DNA of 64,000 nt from Jaapia argillacea MUCL 33604 (lineage: Eukaryota > Basidiomycota > Agaricomycetes > Jaapiales > Jaapiaceae), in assembly GCA_000697665.1 (NCBI GenBank), contig KL197784.1, forward strand, positions 21,042-85,041, in the 5' to 3' direction. Positions within the stretch are counted from its first letter, which is position 1, and each line of letters opens with the position of its first letter. The notes beneath the pieces are model-generated. The model ran no database searches, had not been told where the DNA came from, and saw only the letters and a list, made by a program, of their open reading frames with translations. Made by a program: the position numbers and the translations under genes. Of this stretch, positions 47,291 to 57,905 are shown piece after piece.

Positions 47291-48432
47291 TAATCACTCA
47301 CTTTCCACTGTTTTCTGCCCAGTGAGACTGTGGGAAAAAGCCAGAAGGATATGGAAGGAAGCCAAGAAGAGTCCCTCCCATTGCCCTGAATAGATTTTCG
47401 ATGCTCCTCTGTTGAGAAGGACACCTGAATAAAGGCCGACAAACGGGCCACTGCAAGAGCCGGTTTTGAATGATTCCATTGGCTAAGAGAACAATGCCAC
47501 ATCAGCATGTGTTCAATAAATTGGCACGTTGCTCAACATGCAGGCACTGCATCACGTCTCTCCAAGGGGTTGCACCACATATGTGTTCAGATACTGTGCT
47601 GAAAATAATCTGGAACTGAGATAATCCACCCTTGTGTGCCATTGAGCTTTCTCCATTCCACTTAGCTTGGGGATGAATGTGGAGCATGAGGTTTACTTGC
47701 CCACTGCCCATAATGACCAACACCCTCATTGCACAACAGAAAAAATCAATAAAATATCTCAAAATTGAGGATGCAATCTAATATTTTCCTATGGGTGTAA
47801 GGGGCCCCACAGGTGGTACCATCACTTCTGTTGATGCAGCAAGGCAACCCTGGTCCCAGGAGACTCAAATCCACTCCAGAAAAGATCAGCCTATAACTCA
47901 GCTCATACCTCTCTGTTTGGGGTAAACCAAATTTATTTTCCTGATCAGAGAACACTGGCTTTTGGGTGTTCTTAACTTCTTGTAATGGGGTGCAGCCCTT
48001 GTGGTGCAAGAGGCGAGACACATCAGTTTCCCAACTCAGGTGATCCCGAAATGGTCATTTTTGACAGTCTGCTCGACTGGTGTCTCATTTACTCGACAAA
48101 TACACAATCTCACCCCACCTGGTTTGGCCCAGATAGATATCATATACATAGTAAGACATCTAGATACACAGCCAGGAGGTAAAGCAGAATGAGCTCATAT
48201 GGCAGGCCAGTGACCTGTCAGTGGTGCTGACCTGTAAGTGGGTCAGTCACAGTATGAGTGGTTGTCCTTGCAACAAGCCTCTCAAAAGTGCTTCTTAAGC
48301 TAGGGATACAGTTTTGATGGGGTCAGTAAACAGTCTAAAAATGCTGTGCCCAATCACTCCCATGCCACATTGGCAGTGCATGTGTGCCTGATCGTGTGGC
48401 AACTCTTCTTTAATGGAGAAGACCCCTCACAT
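47291..48432. other. No recognised gene
   Basis: CpG-poor sequence with short ORFs (minus 47502-47762, minus 47746-48021). Nothing recognisable. It lies between the LINE 5' end and a nested LTR. Confidence 0.4.
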
Positions 48433-48561
48433 TGTTATGAGCACCTTAGTGTTAGCATAAGGTAGCAAATAAGGCTTGTAAGTCTTTTGGGTACTTCTTG
48501 CTAACTAGTACTCAGGCTACGATCTTGAGGTAATAGAGGATGACAAGAATGAGCAAACTGG

Positions 48562-49560
48562 TGTCAGGCGACCACAAGGTCCCTAGCCTGAACGGACATT
48601 TTTCCCCTCAAACTACTTGTATTCTTCTTCACTGTCCTTCTGCTCCTAGCCTTCCTGATGGTCAGCTGTAGTCATGTTATTTGTTTTTGTCCGAACCTTG
48701 CCGTTGTCCAAGCTGTATTTTCCTGTATCCGCCTACCTGACTCTATAGAGCCCCAAGACTATGCAATCCCTTTCTTGTGTCACTCATTGTCCAGACCAAA
48801 TACACCTGCCCAGGATAAAAGAAACCTACCCAGGCACTGCAAAGAGGAAGAAATGTCAGGATATTATCAAGCCAACAAGTCACCACCAAACCAATCAAAC
48901 ATACCAGCAATACCCACTTGCCCCTCTCTAGCTTGACATCATCCCACATGGCAGGAGATGTGCCTAGACTAATGACATCACCCCACATGGACATAGCCAA
49001 CCTAGGCTCATCCTATTTGACAATCAGACCCAGACCGATCCAGAATCCAGAGAACTGCTACTGTGGCTATGTCATGGCTATGTCATGGCTATGTTCACAC
49101 TGCGGAAACCTATGCACCTCACAGCCACGATACCTAGAGCTGATCTTTCTCTTCACCCAAGGCCTTCCATTGGACAAGGACATTCATTTGAAATTTTGGA
49201 CTATTTCCTTGTATTTATTCCACAGTCCCTCTGTAATGTATTTAAAGACTGTAGTAGAGTACAGATACCTCACCTAATCTATCCCAGACCACCATCCTCA
49301 TCTTTTGCACCCTACAAGCAGCAGAAAACACCCCTAACCACTAGACACCCAGTAGCACATAACACACCAGACATCTATAAAGCACATACTTGTTTCCAGA
49401 AGCTTTGCTTCAGAACCAATCCATCCCACACTACCAGTATCCAAGAATCTCTATTGCCCCTGAATTCTAAGTCTCCCGATCAAACGACCGATCTGGAGCA
49501 GCACACTCTAAAGCCTGAGAGCTCATCCCCAAACTCTCAGTCACTTTCCAGCGCTCGACA
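48562..49560. mobile_element. 999-bp insertion with TGTC...GACA ends
   Basis: Starts TGTCAGGCGACC and ends GCGCTCGACA, splitting the family A LTR after GCAAACTGG. The four bases before (CTGG) and after (CCGG) match except for one C/T at a CpG, suggesting a decayed TSD. TG...CA ends and lack of coding domains suggest a solo LTR of a long-LTR family; an unclassified element is also possible. Confidence 0.65.
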
Positions 49561-49820
49561 CCGGTTGAAGGATACAACTAAAGTGCTGTATTGTTCCAGT
49601 GGACAAGCTACCAAATACAGAGTAGCTAGGTGTTCTTATATACTAAGAGAACAATGGAATGTCAAACAAAGTACTATGGACAATCACAAACAAGACAATG
49701 TCCAGAGACAATGGCAAGTGAGTTCAAGTTTAAGACAATGGCGAGGAACAATGAAACAGAGAACAATGGCAAGGCTGTGCAAGAAGAGTCATTGTGCGCT
49801 AATAATAGTATAAGTCTGAA

Positions 49821-49864
49821 ATAAGATAAGATATGATAAGATAAGATAAGATAAGATAAGATAG
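49821..49864. repeat. (GATAA)n microsatellite in the family A LTR
   Basis: About eight tandem ATAAG units. Shorter versions occur at the same LTR position near 7430, 39885 and 56610. Confidence 0.9.
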
Positions 49865-49987
49865 AGAGGAAGCATACTCAGTATCATGGACAAGGGAAAT
49901 GATACGAGAATGAATGAAGTCTGATAGAAAGAAGTAAAACACATACAATATAAAGGAAATTGAATAGGTCCAAACACATTCACAACA

Positions 49988-50429
49988 CACATCCTCTCCT
50001 ATGTGATACAGTTCCTTTTTGATTGCTTTCCTTATTGTTTGCTTGCCCGTGCCACCACAATACATCATTGTTTCCCAGTCTTGCTTTCAATTTGATTCCC
50101 TGTGTTGCCCAGTGTCTCCATACTACCCACAGGCACCAACACACTACACATCAGGCCATCTGCGTGAATAAGTGCAATGCTTAACCCTGTGCCTTCTTGT
50201 GTCTGTACACAAGTAGTGGCTGTTTGCCCTTCAGTGAGTGATTTAACTCCAATGATACTCGTGCTTTGCTGACTGCTTGGACCTAGGGCTTCCAAGTGGG
50301 TAGGGTTACCCAGCCTAGGTAACCCTATCTGCATTCTGACCCTAAACATCCCCTCGCACAGTTGAATGTATCCCAGCAGCAACAGCTTGCTGAACTGCTT
50401 ACATGACTTGACCAGTTTTGTGTGCCTCT
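49988..50429. other. Unassigned, with one minus-strand ORF
   Basis: Minus 50065-50457 (130 codons, Gln/Thr/Ser-rich) is open but unrecognised and overlaps the 5' part of the TBP relic on the other strand. It is probably a chance ORF. Confidence 0.35.
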
Positions 50430-51475
50430 CACATCCCTGTGTCACTGTGTCTGGCACCCCCTACAGCCACAGCAACCTTGCCAGCCTCTCCTCAATTCAC
50501 AAATCACACCCAATTCACAATCTTCACAGCCAGTTGCTGGCCTGTTGGTACTGCCCACCGCCGTACCTGCCACTTCCACACTGCTCACCCTCGAACAACA
50601 GCACATTACTGCTGTGGAGGGCATCATGCCCATGCTCCAAAACATCATTGCAATGGTGAATTTGAATTGTCATCTTGACTTGAAGACGATCACATTGCAT
50701 GTGTGTAGATGTGGAGTACAATCCCAAGGTTTGTGCTGCATTTTCTGGTTAATTAAGCAGGACCTACACATTTTGCTCCCCTTAGTGTTTCACCACTGTC
50801 ATCATGTGTATCTGTGACCTGAAGACAACTGCATTTATCTTTGCATCTGGCAAGATGGTGGTTACAGGTGCAAAGTCCGAGGACAACTTGAGGCTGGCTT
50901 TGAGAAAGTATGCAAGGATCATCCAGAAGCTTGGCTTTGATGCCAAGTTCTCTGAATTCAAGATCCAGAATATTGTAGGCAGTTGCAATGTGAAGTTCTC
51001 TATCTGCTTGGAGGGAATCCCATACAGCCACAGGCAGTTCGGTAGTTACAAGCCTGAGGTATGTTCACTCCCTTCTTATTGGTATTCCTTAATTCTGATG
51101 AACCTTGTCTAATTATTCCCTGGTCTCATCTATTGCATGATCACGCTCAAGGTCGTGCTCCTTATTTTCGTGTTGGGGAAGATTGTGCTTACGGGTGCAA
51201 AGGTAAAGTAACTTTTTCTTCTATCATTCTGTTCCTCAAACATCATTGTGGCATGTGCATGCTTGACCAACAGCAAGTGTCATGTCAGTGATGATGTTTG
51301 AAGTCAGGGATCGGACCACCCCGATATTTTGCTATGTCAGGGCTGGATGCCATGAGATGTACATGTATGCTGACACCAATATGATTCTTTTTCCTGGTAC
51401 TCTCAGGTCTGGAAGGAGATCTATACAGCGTTCAATACAATTTACACTGTGTTGTGTGAATTCTGCAAGCCATGA
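50430..51475 (+). pseudogene. TATA-binding protein (TBP) pseudogene with introns
   Basis: Exons about 50430-50727, 50786-51058, 51113-51202 and 51407-51475 follow the conserved TBP saddle: a Pro/Gln/Thr-rich leader, [62 protein letters not shown], then [16 protein letters not shown], and EIYTAFNTIYTVLCEF ending CKP-TGA. TBP normally nucleates transcription by all three RNA polymerases. Here at least seven conserved Arg sites read Cys or Trp (for example VIMCICD, SICLEG, IYCM, VWKEI, EFCKP), each a CGN-to-TGN change. One base is gained just before the YNPK-equivalent codons, and the acceptor before exon 3 reads CTAA where AG is required. Retained introns show it is a duplicated genomic copy, not a retrocopy. 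Confidence 0.88.
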
Positions 51476-52114
51476 TTGTGCCGCATTGTGAACATCTCTT
51501 CCCACATTCTGTTCCCCCTTTCCCTATTCTATTGCACATCATGTCTAATTGCTGACCACCATCAGCTCCACGACTATCACTTGCACCCTCATATCACTCA
51601 GATCTGCTGCCGACACCACCCTCAAACCAATGTTATGTCTCGACCACATGTCTATCTCTATCATCTTGTTGGGGCTTTGTGATGTATTTGGTCTTGGGTA
51701 TGCTGGGTCGATGTCGATGTTGGGTTTGGATGCTGGTGGGATGTGGTTATGGGCAAAGACTTTTTCGCTTCTTTGACAACCCTGGTTCTCAGGTACCATT
51801 GATCTATTGCTGCAGTGCTGTTGCCTTTGCATAATCTAGAAGTCCTGTTATTACAATCAATATTTGATCCAGTGCAGTGTTTGGTGCATGGTTGCCTAGT
51901 TCAGTCATTGCAAGTAAGGTTGGTTCAAGCGTGGAGCTAGTCCTTGTATCTGGTGGATTACTGATGGAAAAGGTGGTTACTGGATAATTACTACTGAATT
52001 GGTACCTACACAAGTTTATCTGTACATTATGCCCTCATCAAGCGTGAACATATTAACCAAACATAGATCATAGAATGCTGGGGAAAGAAATGTTTATTGC
52101 ACCCACTACTGACT
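51476..52114. other. No recognised gene
   Basis: Short overlapping ORFs on both strands and no motif recognised. It may include the 3' flank of the TBP relic. Confidence 0.4.
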
Positions 52115-53621
52115 TCACTGCAAGCTGGCCTTCCAACTCATGCAGATTTCTTTGTTGGGCTTGAGAAGCTGCTGCCAATGTTCGGCAATCTTATCATTGG
52201 AGGAGTAAGTGCACAGCTGATTACCCTTCCAATAGTGAAAGACCCCCAAGTAGTCTGTGCCCTCAAGGTTCTCACCAAAGAGTTTGCAAGTGGCAATTGC
52301 ATCCGGATGGGGTACACCCTTTGCTTTCTTCCTTTTCTCACACAAGGTGTCTTGGATCCTTGACCAGTTCATTCTGCGCCTGTCTTCACTGTATGTTGCC
52401 CAAATTTTGGTTCTGAGGAACCAAGGTGCTCATACTCCTCCACAATGTACTAGGTCTTGTTAACAAGATATCAAAACCTCAAATGGGGCAGTGAGACTCA
52501 CCTTCCATTCATGCCACGCTCCTTAGAACGTGCTTGATGCCTTTGAATCGACTGCTGCACCCCCTCTCTTCTTGTAGACATGAAACCAATAGCAAAGGGG
52601 GATTTTTTGACTTCCAAGGACAAGGCCACTATCTCTGGCTGTGTACCATTCCCTGAATAGGTCACCAATTCATTCTGAGTATCTGATATCCGGTAGATTT
52701 GGCACTTTGGTCACATCAAAGGTCAGTGTCTCGCCATCATCAAGTACAATCATACACAAGTTCTGCAGATCTATTGCATAAGGCAGTACTTGGTGGGTCT
52801 CTGGGGGTGCAGAATCCTTCTCAGGCATGGTGACATTTTGATTGTAGTGACTCATTGGAGTTCTCAATTGAGTTGACCCCCCTGGTGTGACCTTCAGCAG
52901 CTGATTCCTCTCATAAATACTATGCCCAGCTCCCCATTTGGACCATTGTCAGGATCACACCGAATACTGCCTGTATGGTTTGTTGAAGATTGAGTATAAT
53001 CCTTTCCTGCTGATGAAATTTTATGTTCTGACTCGAACTTAGCTTCCCCCTCTCCTCTGATGTAGTTGTGGACTCATAACAGTCTCTGACAAAACATGGC
53101 TTCCAGATCTGGCTGCATCGTTTGCTGTAACCCCCTCTTCCATCATCACAATATCATCAACATCTGCCAAATCAGGGAATGGTGGTGCATCCAACTTGAG
53201 GCGTGCTGCATTCTACAAGCCTCGGCTGTCTTTGCCTGTGCTGCTGTGGCACTTCCTCATATCTGATTTTGCTTGGGTTGGAAAGCCTATGCAGAGTTGT
53301 GTGTGAATATCAAACACCTGCATCATGTTGCTGATTCTCGTACAGCTTCCAGTTGTCTTTACTTTGTGAAAATGCTTGTAACCGAGCTATCAACTGTGGC
53401 TTTCTACCTGAGACTGAAAGGCCATAGCCTCGCAACTTAGGCTTTAAGGTTGCAATCATAAGGCCCGAGCTATCAAGTGATGTCCTGTTTAAGAACATAG
53501 GTTGGTGGATCAATTGTGGTATGCACACATCTACATGTTCAAGCCTCAACTCCTCCCCTTCAGTGTAGGTCTGCCTGATTACAGGAAGCCAGGGTTTGCT
53601 GGGATTCTGTCCTGGCTCCAT
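52115..53621 (-). pseudogene. SAP-domain gene, decayed
   Basis: ATG at 53621 (MEPGQNPSK). A SAP motif follows at about residues 50-90: SSGLMIATLKPKLRGYGLSV then SGRKPQLIARLQAF. SAP is a helix-extension-helix DNA-binding fold used by chromatin-associated proteins. Downstream on the same strand, open stretches continue at 52867-52670 (acidic, DDGETLTFDVTKVPNLPDI) and 52372-52115 (FGENLEGTDYLGVFHYW...EHWQQLLKPNKE), broken by several stops and frame changes. I read these as one gene of about 1.5 kb. The family beyond the SAP fold is unknown to me. It is divergent from the recombinase gene 100 bp away. Confidence 0.6.
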
Positions 53622-53729
53622 GGTGCGGAACTGGGGGTGATGGATATGTAGAATGCGGCAATGTTTACTTTCAGCTGCTTATTAATTTGATTCTGTCTTC
53701 ACCTTCCCTGCTCTTGCCTTGTGTGCACG
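53622..53729. promoter_or_regulatory. Shared intergenic promoter region of a divergent pair
   Basis: About 100 bp separates the start codons of the SAP gene (minus) and the recombinase gene (plus), so any promoter must lie here. No specific element recognised. Confidence 0.4.
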
Positions 53730-55142
53730 ATGCTTGTTGTGTCAAACCCAGAACACGACCAATATTTTGCAGCTCTTCGGTGTGTATCTACTTCTGCAAC
53801 TGTCAAAGAGCTCCAAGAAGATGAGGCCTCCCTGGTGATCTTGACTCTTGATGCAATCAAGGCTTTGACAATTGGTCCTCAGCACAAAGAAGACCTTGCC
53901 ACTGAGGGAGACAACTCAGTTGAAGGATACAGTGAAGATGTTGTTCCCCACAAGAGATCTCATATCGATCCTCAAATTCTGGAGGAGAGTCTCAAAGGAG
54001 CATCAAAGCATGTTACTGTTAAGGGTACAGCAGATGACTACACAAGGTATAACCTCTTCCAGGCTTTTAATAAGTCTCTATCTCACCTTACCTTCCTCAG
54101 ATACTGGAAACAATTCATGGAATTTTGTGAAAGAGTTGGATATGTTGCAAAAGCTAAGGATATCAACATGTTTGTGAGGGAAGACAATATATCAAAAGAC
54201 TTTCCAACCTGGGTAGCAGTCTGGATCATGTCAAAGTAAGCTGGATCTCCTGTGAACCACTGAGCCTGAGACAAGTGCTGAGGTTCTGGAAGATGCAACA
54301 ACATCAATCCCCAAACCAGTGAACCAAAGGAGCTCAACCAGCCCCATGCCACTTACAGAACAGCCCAGAAGATGAGAGCTGCCATCAGTCATATGTTCGC
54401 TCAGGCGCTTAAGTGTGGACTACATCTGTGGTTGCCGAATCCACTTGAACCAGGAAAATTCCTTGGAAACCCATTGACATCACTGACTGCATCTCAGTAC
54501 ATGATCAGCCTTTGGTGACACAAGGTATCTTTTGTTTCACAATTCCCTTTAAAGGATAGCTCCTCACCATATCCCTGCAATTCAGGTTTGTGTGCCATGG
54601 GTGAAGACGCGATGAAGGCACTGTATATGTTCAATGTGAGCATCAAGCCTGATGTGTACAAACCACTTCCATTGAAGCAAAAACACAATGATTTGAAGTT
54701 CTGGGGCGGTCACAGCATCCGAACCATGCTCCAACTCTACTACATTATATCATTCCTCTGTCTACTTCAATCGGATGAGACTCCGTGCATCCAATGGAGC
54801 TGGTTCATACTGGGTACTTGGGATGGAGTGAGACAGATCAAGTTACCAGTGCCATGTCAAAAAACCCATCAACTTGGAGGTGCACAATTGTTTTTCATCA
54901 TTTTTACCATCAACTTGATTTACAGCATGATCATTTTAACAGATGTCATGCCATTCTATCTTTACCCAAATGTGAAGAAACCATGGCTATGCCCTGTACA
55001 CACTGTTGCTAATTGGATAGTCATGAATCAAGGGAATCTTCAAGGTTTTGTCTTCCAAAGAACAACCAGTGCAATGTGTATCTCTGATGATTGGCGGCTT
55101 GCAATGGCAAGCAAGAGGGGGACAAGCCGAAAGTCAAGTAAC
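53730..55142 (+). pseudogene. Tyrosine-recombinase-family gene, truncated
   Basis: Resembles the multi-copy tyrosine recombinase family of Agaricomycetes. N-terminal core-binding region: TADDYTRYNLFQAF, LRYWKQFMEFCERVGYV, WVAVWIMSK. Then YRTAQKMRAAISHMFA and FLGNPLTSLTASQYMISL after an intron with donor GTAAGC at about 54237, and after a second intron (about 54524-54586) IISFLCLLQSDETPCIQW and PWLCPVHTVANWI. In the family the FLCLLRSDE block carries the first catalytic Arg; here it is Gln. The C-terminal HxxR and Tyr nucleophile region is missing; reading ends after ISDDWRLAMASKR at TGA 55140-55142. Such enzymes cut and rejoin DNA for element mobility; this copy is inactive. Confidence 0.7.
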
Positions 55143-56009
55143 TGAGCTAAAACATACTGAGTATCCTCGGAAACAAGTGAAGTCCTAGCAATGGTGTATC
55201 GGACTGAAAGGGGAAGTGCACAGAAGCCTCGGGAGGACCAGGATCTATAGTAGTCAATCTCAGAAACCTAAAGTGAGTATCTTCCTGATCAAGGACTCAG
55301 TCCAAGAGCACAGACATGAGGTGGAGAAGTTGAGAGGTGATGGGTGTGGAGAGTGATGTAAGTGTTTTTTAAATCCCCAGAGTATCGGACCATCGGAACA
55401 TGTTTTGGCAGTGTATTGGGACTCAGATCATCGAGATAAGGAGCTTCCTGATAAGATTGTCAAGATTCCGGAGGCATGCAAGGTCATAAGTCCAAAATGG
55501 TGAAGGAGGAGGTTTGAGTCAAATTCCAATGTTTCAGACTTCTACACCACCATTCCACAGACATGTGCCTTGCATGTGGCTGGCGCTGGTGGCACACTGA
55601 CCAGTCACATCTGTGAGAAATGTGCCCCTGCTGTGCTGGACATCTTCGCTTGGAAATGTATACATTGTGCCTACATTTCTTGTGTCTGACCCATGTAGCT
55701 CCACATGACTGGCCCATGCATCATCCCCTGTCTCCCTGACATACTTGTGCATAAACTTGCGATGGATGCTTCTATGCCATACTGAAGATCGTCTGTGTGG
55801 CTACCTCAACACCTCAGTCCTCGAAACTCGAAACAGACCCAGTGTGAGCAATATATATGGTTTGTGTGGTTCTTGTCGAGCAATGTATGAGTGACTCATG
55901 CACAGGGTCTGCATGGCTGATTCTTGGGTATGGAGGAGGAGCAGATATAATCTGTGAATTATTTGGATACTAGAGTAGAAACAAATACTAATGATCCACC
56001 ACAAAGCTA
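55143..56009. other. Unassigned; one conserved-looking minus ORF
   Basis: Minus 55534-55752 reads MHKYVRETGDDAWASHVE and continues in the overlapping frame of 55484. It has balanced composition but no domain I recognise. It might be the 3' part of another decayed gene. Confidence 0.35.
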
Positions 56010-57820
56010 TTACTTGTCACATTGGCCAGAGCCTCCATTAACCATTGCATTCACAGTCGCCGCCCATTCGGGGACAGGGGTATCGAAGTCAGGCTCCTCA
56101 ACCTCACCACTCTCGTAGGTCTTGAGATCCTTATCAATTATAAACTTCAAAGCTCTGCCAGTTTGCAATTCATGTATGAGAAGGTGTCAGAATAGCGGGA
56201 AGAGCAGTTTGACTCACATCAAAGCTGTTAGGAGTGCTTTAGCGACTAGTACTCAGGCTACGACTTGAGGCTGTAGAGGACGACAAACGAGAGCGAACCA
56301 GTTGAAGGGTACAGGCTAAAGAGCTGTATTATTCAAGTGGACAAGCTTAAGGAATACAGGAGAGCGAGAGCGCCTTATATACTGGGGTCAGAGAGGTAGA
56401 AGGTAGTAGAACGGTGTAGAAGGCGCTAAGAATAGTGTCCAAGGAATACAAGAGAACATGATAGAAAGATAGAGAACAAGACAGAACACCCGGGGAGTCG
56501 GTAACCAGCCGGATGGGGTATAGTATGGGAGAGCGAGTTATAAATAGTACGGTGAGATATAAAGAGATTAGGTCCGAGCAAAGGTGCAATAAGACAAGAT
56601 AAGATGTCTGAGATAAGATAAGATAACAAAAATGAAACGGATGTACAAAGTTGTAACAGAAGCCACAATTTTTGGATCAGGACACCCGTTCGCCTCATCT
56701 CTCTGGTTCCCCAGAAATTCATCAACTTTGGGCCAATAAGTGTGGTCGTGATGACCTTCTTCAAAATATACACACCGCTAACAAGCATTCAGTAAGGAGT
56801 CCTTTGTAGAATCGAGAAGAAAGTGGCCTCACCAAGACGGCCACACACACAACAAACTCCAGACTTAGCATACACCCACTGTCACCCAACATGGACTCCA
56901 CCAGCACATAGAGGTTGACATCCTTGCTGATCTTGATCTGCCGGGGATGTGCTGAGTGACGGCCAAGAGAAATGCAGGAGACCTGCTTACCTGTTGCTTA
57001 ACCGCACGGTGCTTTTGCATGATAGCATTACCAGCCTCTGTAGAGAGGATACTCCAGTGTGCTGCATTTTGTTCGATTTTTGGTGGAAGATCCCAGCAAA
57101 GTTTCTTGACAATTGCCTGGTAATGTCAGGAGTGAGACAATGTGACAAGCTGAAGTGAATGACAAACTAGCAAATGGTTCAAAGGGAACTTGTTTCGATA
57201 GCTGTGAAGAGTTGGGCAAAGGACAACAGCATATGCGTATTTCTTGAGGTTCTCCTGCCACTGTCCAGTCCAATCAGCAAACATTGATAAGGATTCCCAA
57301 TTTGGGAGATCAGGCACCTTCAACTCTTCAGACAGACCGTCCCATTGATTTTTCTCCCACTCCATCTTGGCGAGAACCTTTGCGTTCACTTGCTCCCTGA
57401 TGAACAGCTTGACCAACTTTTGCTCGATTGGCATCTGTTTCGAGAAAGTCCATCAGTACCTATGACCCTCAAACCAGCCAACCCCCAGCAGCTCACCTTC
57501 GAGAAGGCCTGGACATCTGCTTCTTCTGATGTGTCAAGCTTGGCCCTCTTACATTCTTTTGCTGTGAACACTGACAAGTTACTGGTGCTGAAAACTGTTA
57601 GCCTTGGAGAGGGGGCGGCACCATCCTCAGCCCCATCCGACGGCTGGTGAGTCAGTCCAGAACCATTTCTTTCACCTTCAGAGTTGGAGTCATCATTATC
57701 GTCGGTGTGCTGGCACTTGGACGACGGAGGCTGTGGTGTTTGGTCCCCCTTTGGCTGTGGAGTGTCGGGTGGTGCTGCAGACCTTGTCACTGCTTGCAGT
57801 TCTGCAAAGTTGAATGGCAT
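56010..57820 (-). pseudogene. Unnamed helical protein gene, split by an LTR
   Basis: ATG at 57820 (MPFNFAELQAV). A Pro/Ser/acidic leader ends in FTAKECKRAKLDTSEEADVQ. An intron (GTGAGCTGC...CGAAACAG, about 57496-57434) leads to MPIEQKLVKLFIREQVNAKVL, a second intron (GTGCCTGAT...GTGGCAG) leads to LKKYAYAVVLCPTLHSYR. Helical segments continue (VKQQVSRSPAFLLAVTQHIP near 57000; VYILKKVITTTLIG near 56760). After the solo LTR at 56226-56658 the minus strand reads GRALKFIIDKDLKTYESGE and stops at TAA 56010-56012. The layout recalls a multi-copy Agaricomycete hypothetical family of unknown function. Introns are retained, so it is a genomic copy. Confidence 0.55.
56226..56658 (-). mobile_element. Solo LTR (family A), near-TSD AAAGC/GAAGC
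   Basis: TGTTAGGAGTGC...TTGTAACA, 433 bp, flanked by AAAGC and GAAGC (one mismatch). Very similar to 39493-39927. It interrupts the minus-strand gene at 56010-57820. Confidence 0.9.
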
Positions 57821-57905
57821 GGCTGGAAGAGAGCACTGAATTTTCTTGGATTGAGAATGGTGGTTGGAAGGTGGTGAGGAGCAAATGTTGAAAATCCACT
57901 TTTTA
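57821..57905. promoter_or_regulatory. Intergenic region of a second divergent pair
   Basis: Fewer than 100 bp separate the minus gene starting at 57820 and the first open exon of the plus gene. A shared promoter is implied; no element recognised. Confidence 0.35.

Larger units (their letters stand above)
48433..49987 (-). mobile_element. LTR (family A) with TSD CACAT, itself interrupted
   Basis: Begins TGTTATGAGC and ends CAACA, with CACAT at 48428-48432 and 49988-49992. Sequence at 48433-48561 plus 49561-49987 (about 556 bp) matches family A LTRs, including the GATAA repeat and the promoter-proximal block. A 999-bp element occupies 48562-49560. It is solo: no internal retroelement sequence adjoins. 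Confidence 0.85.
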
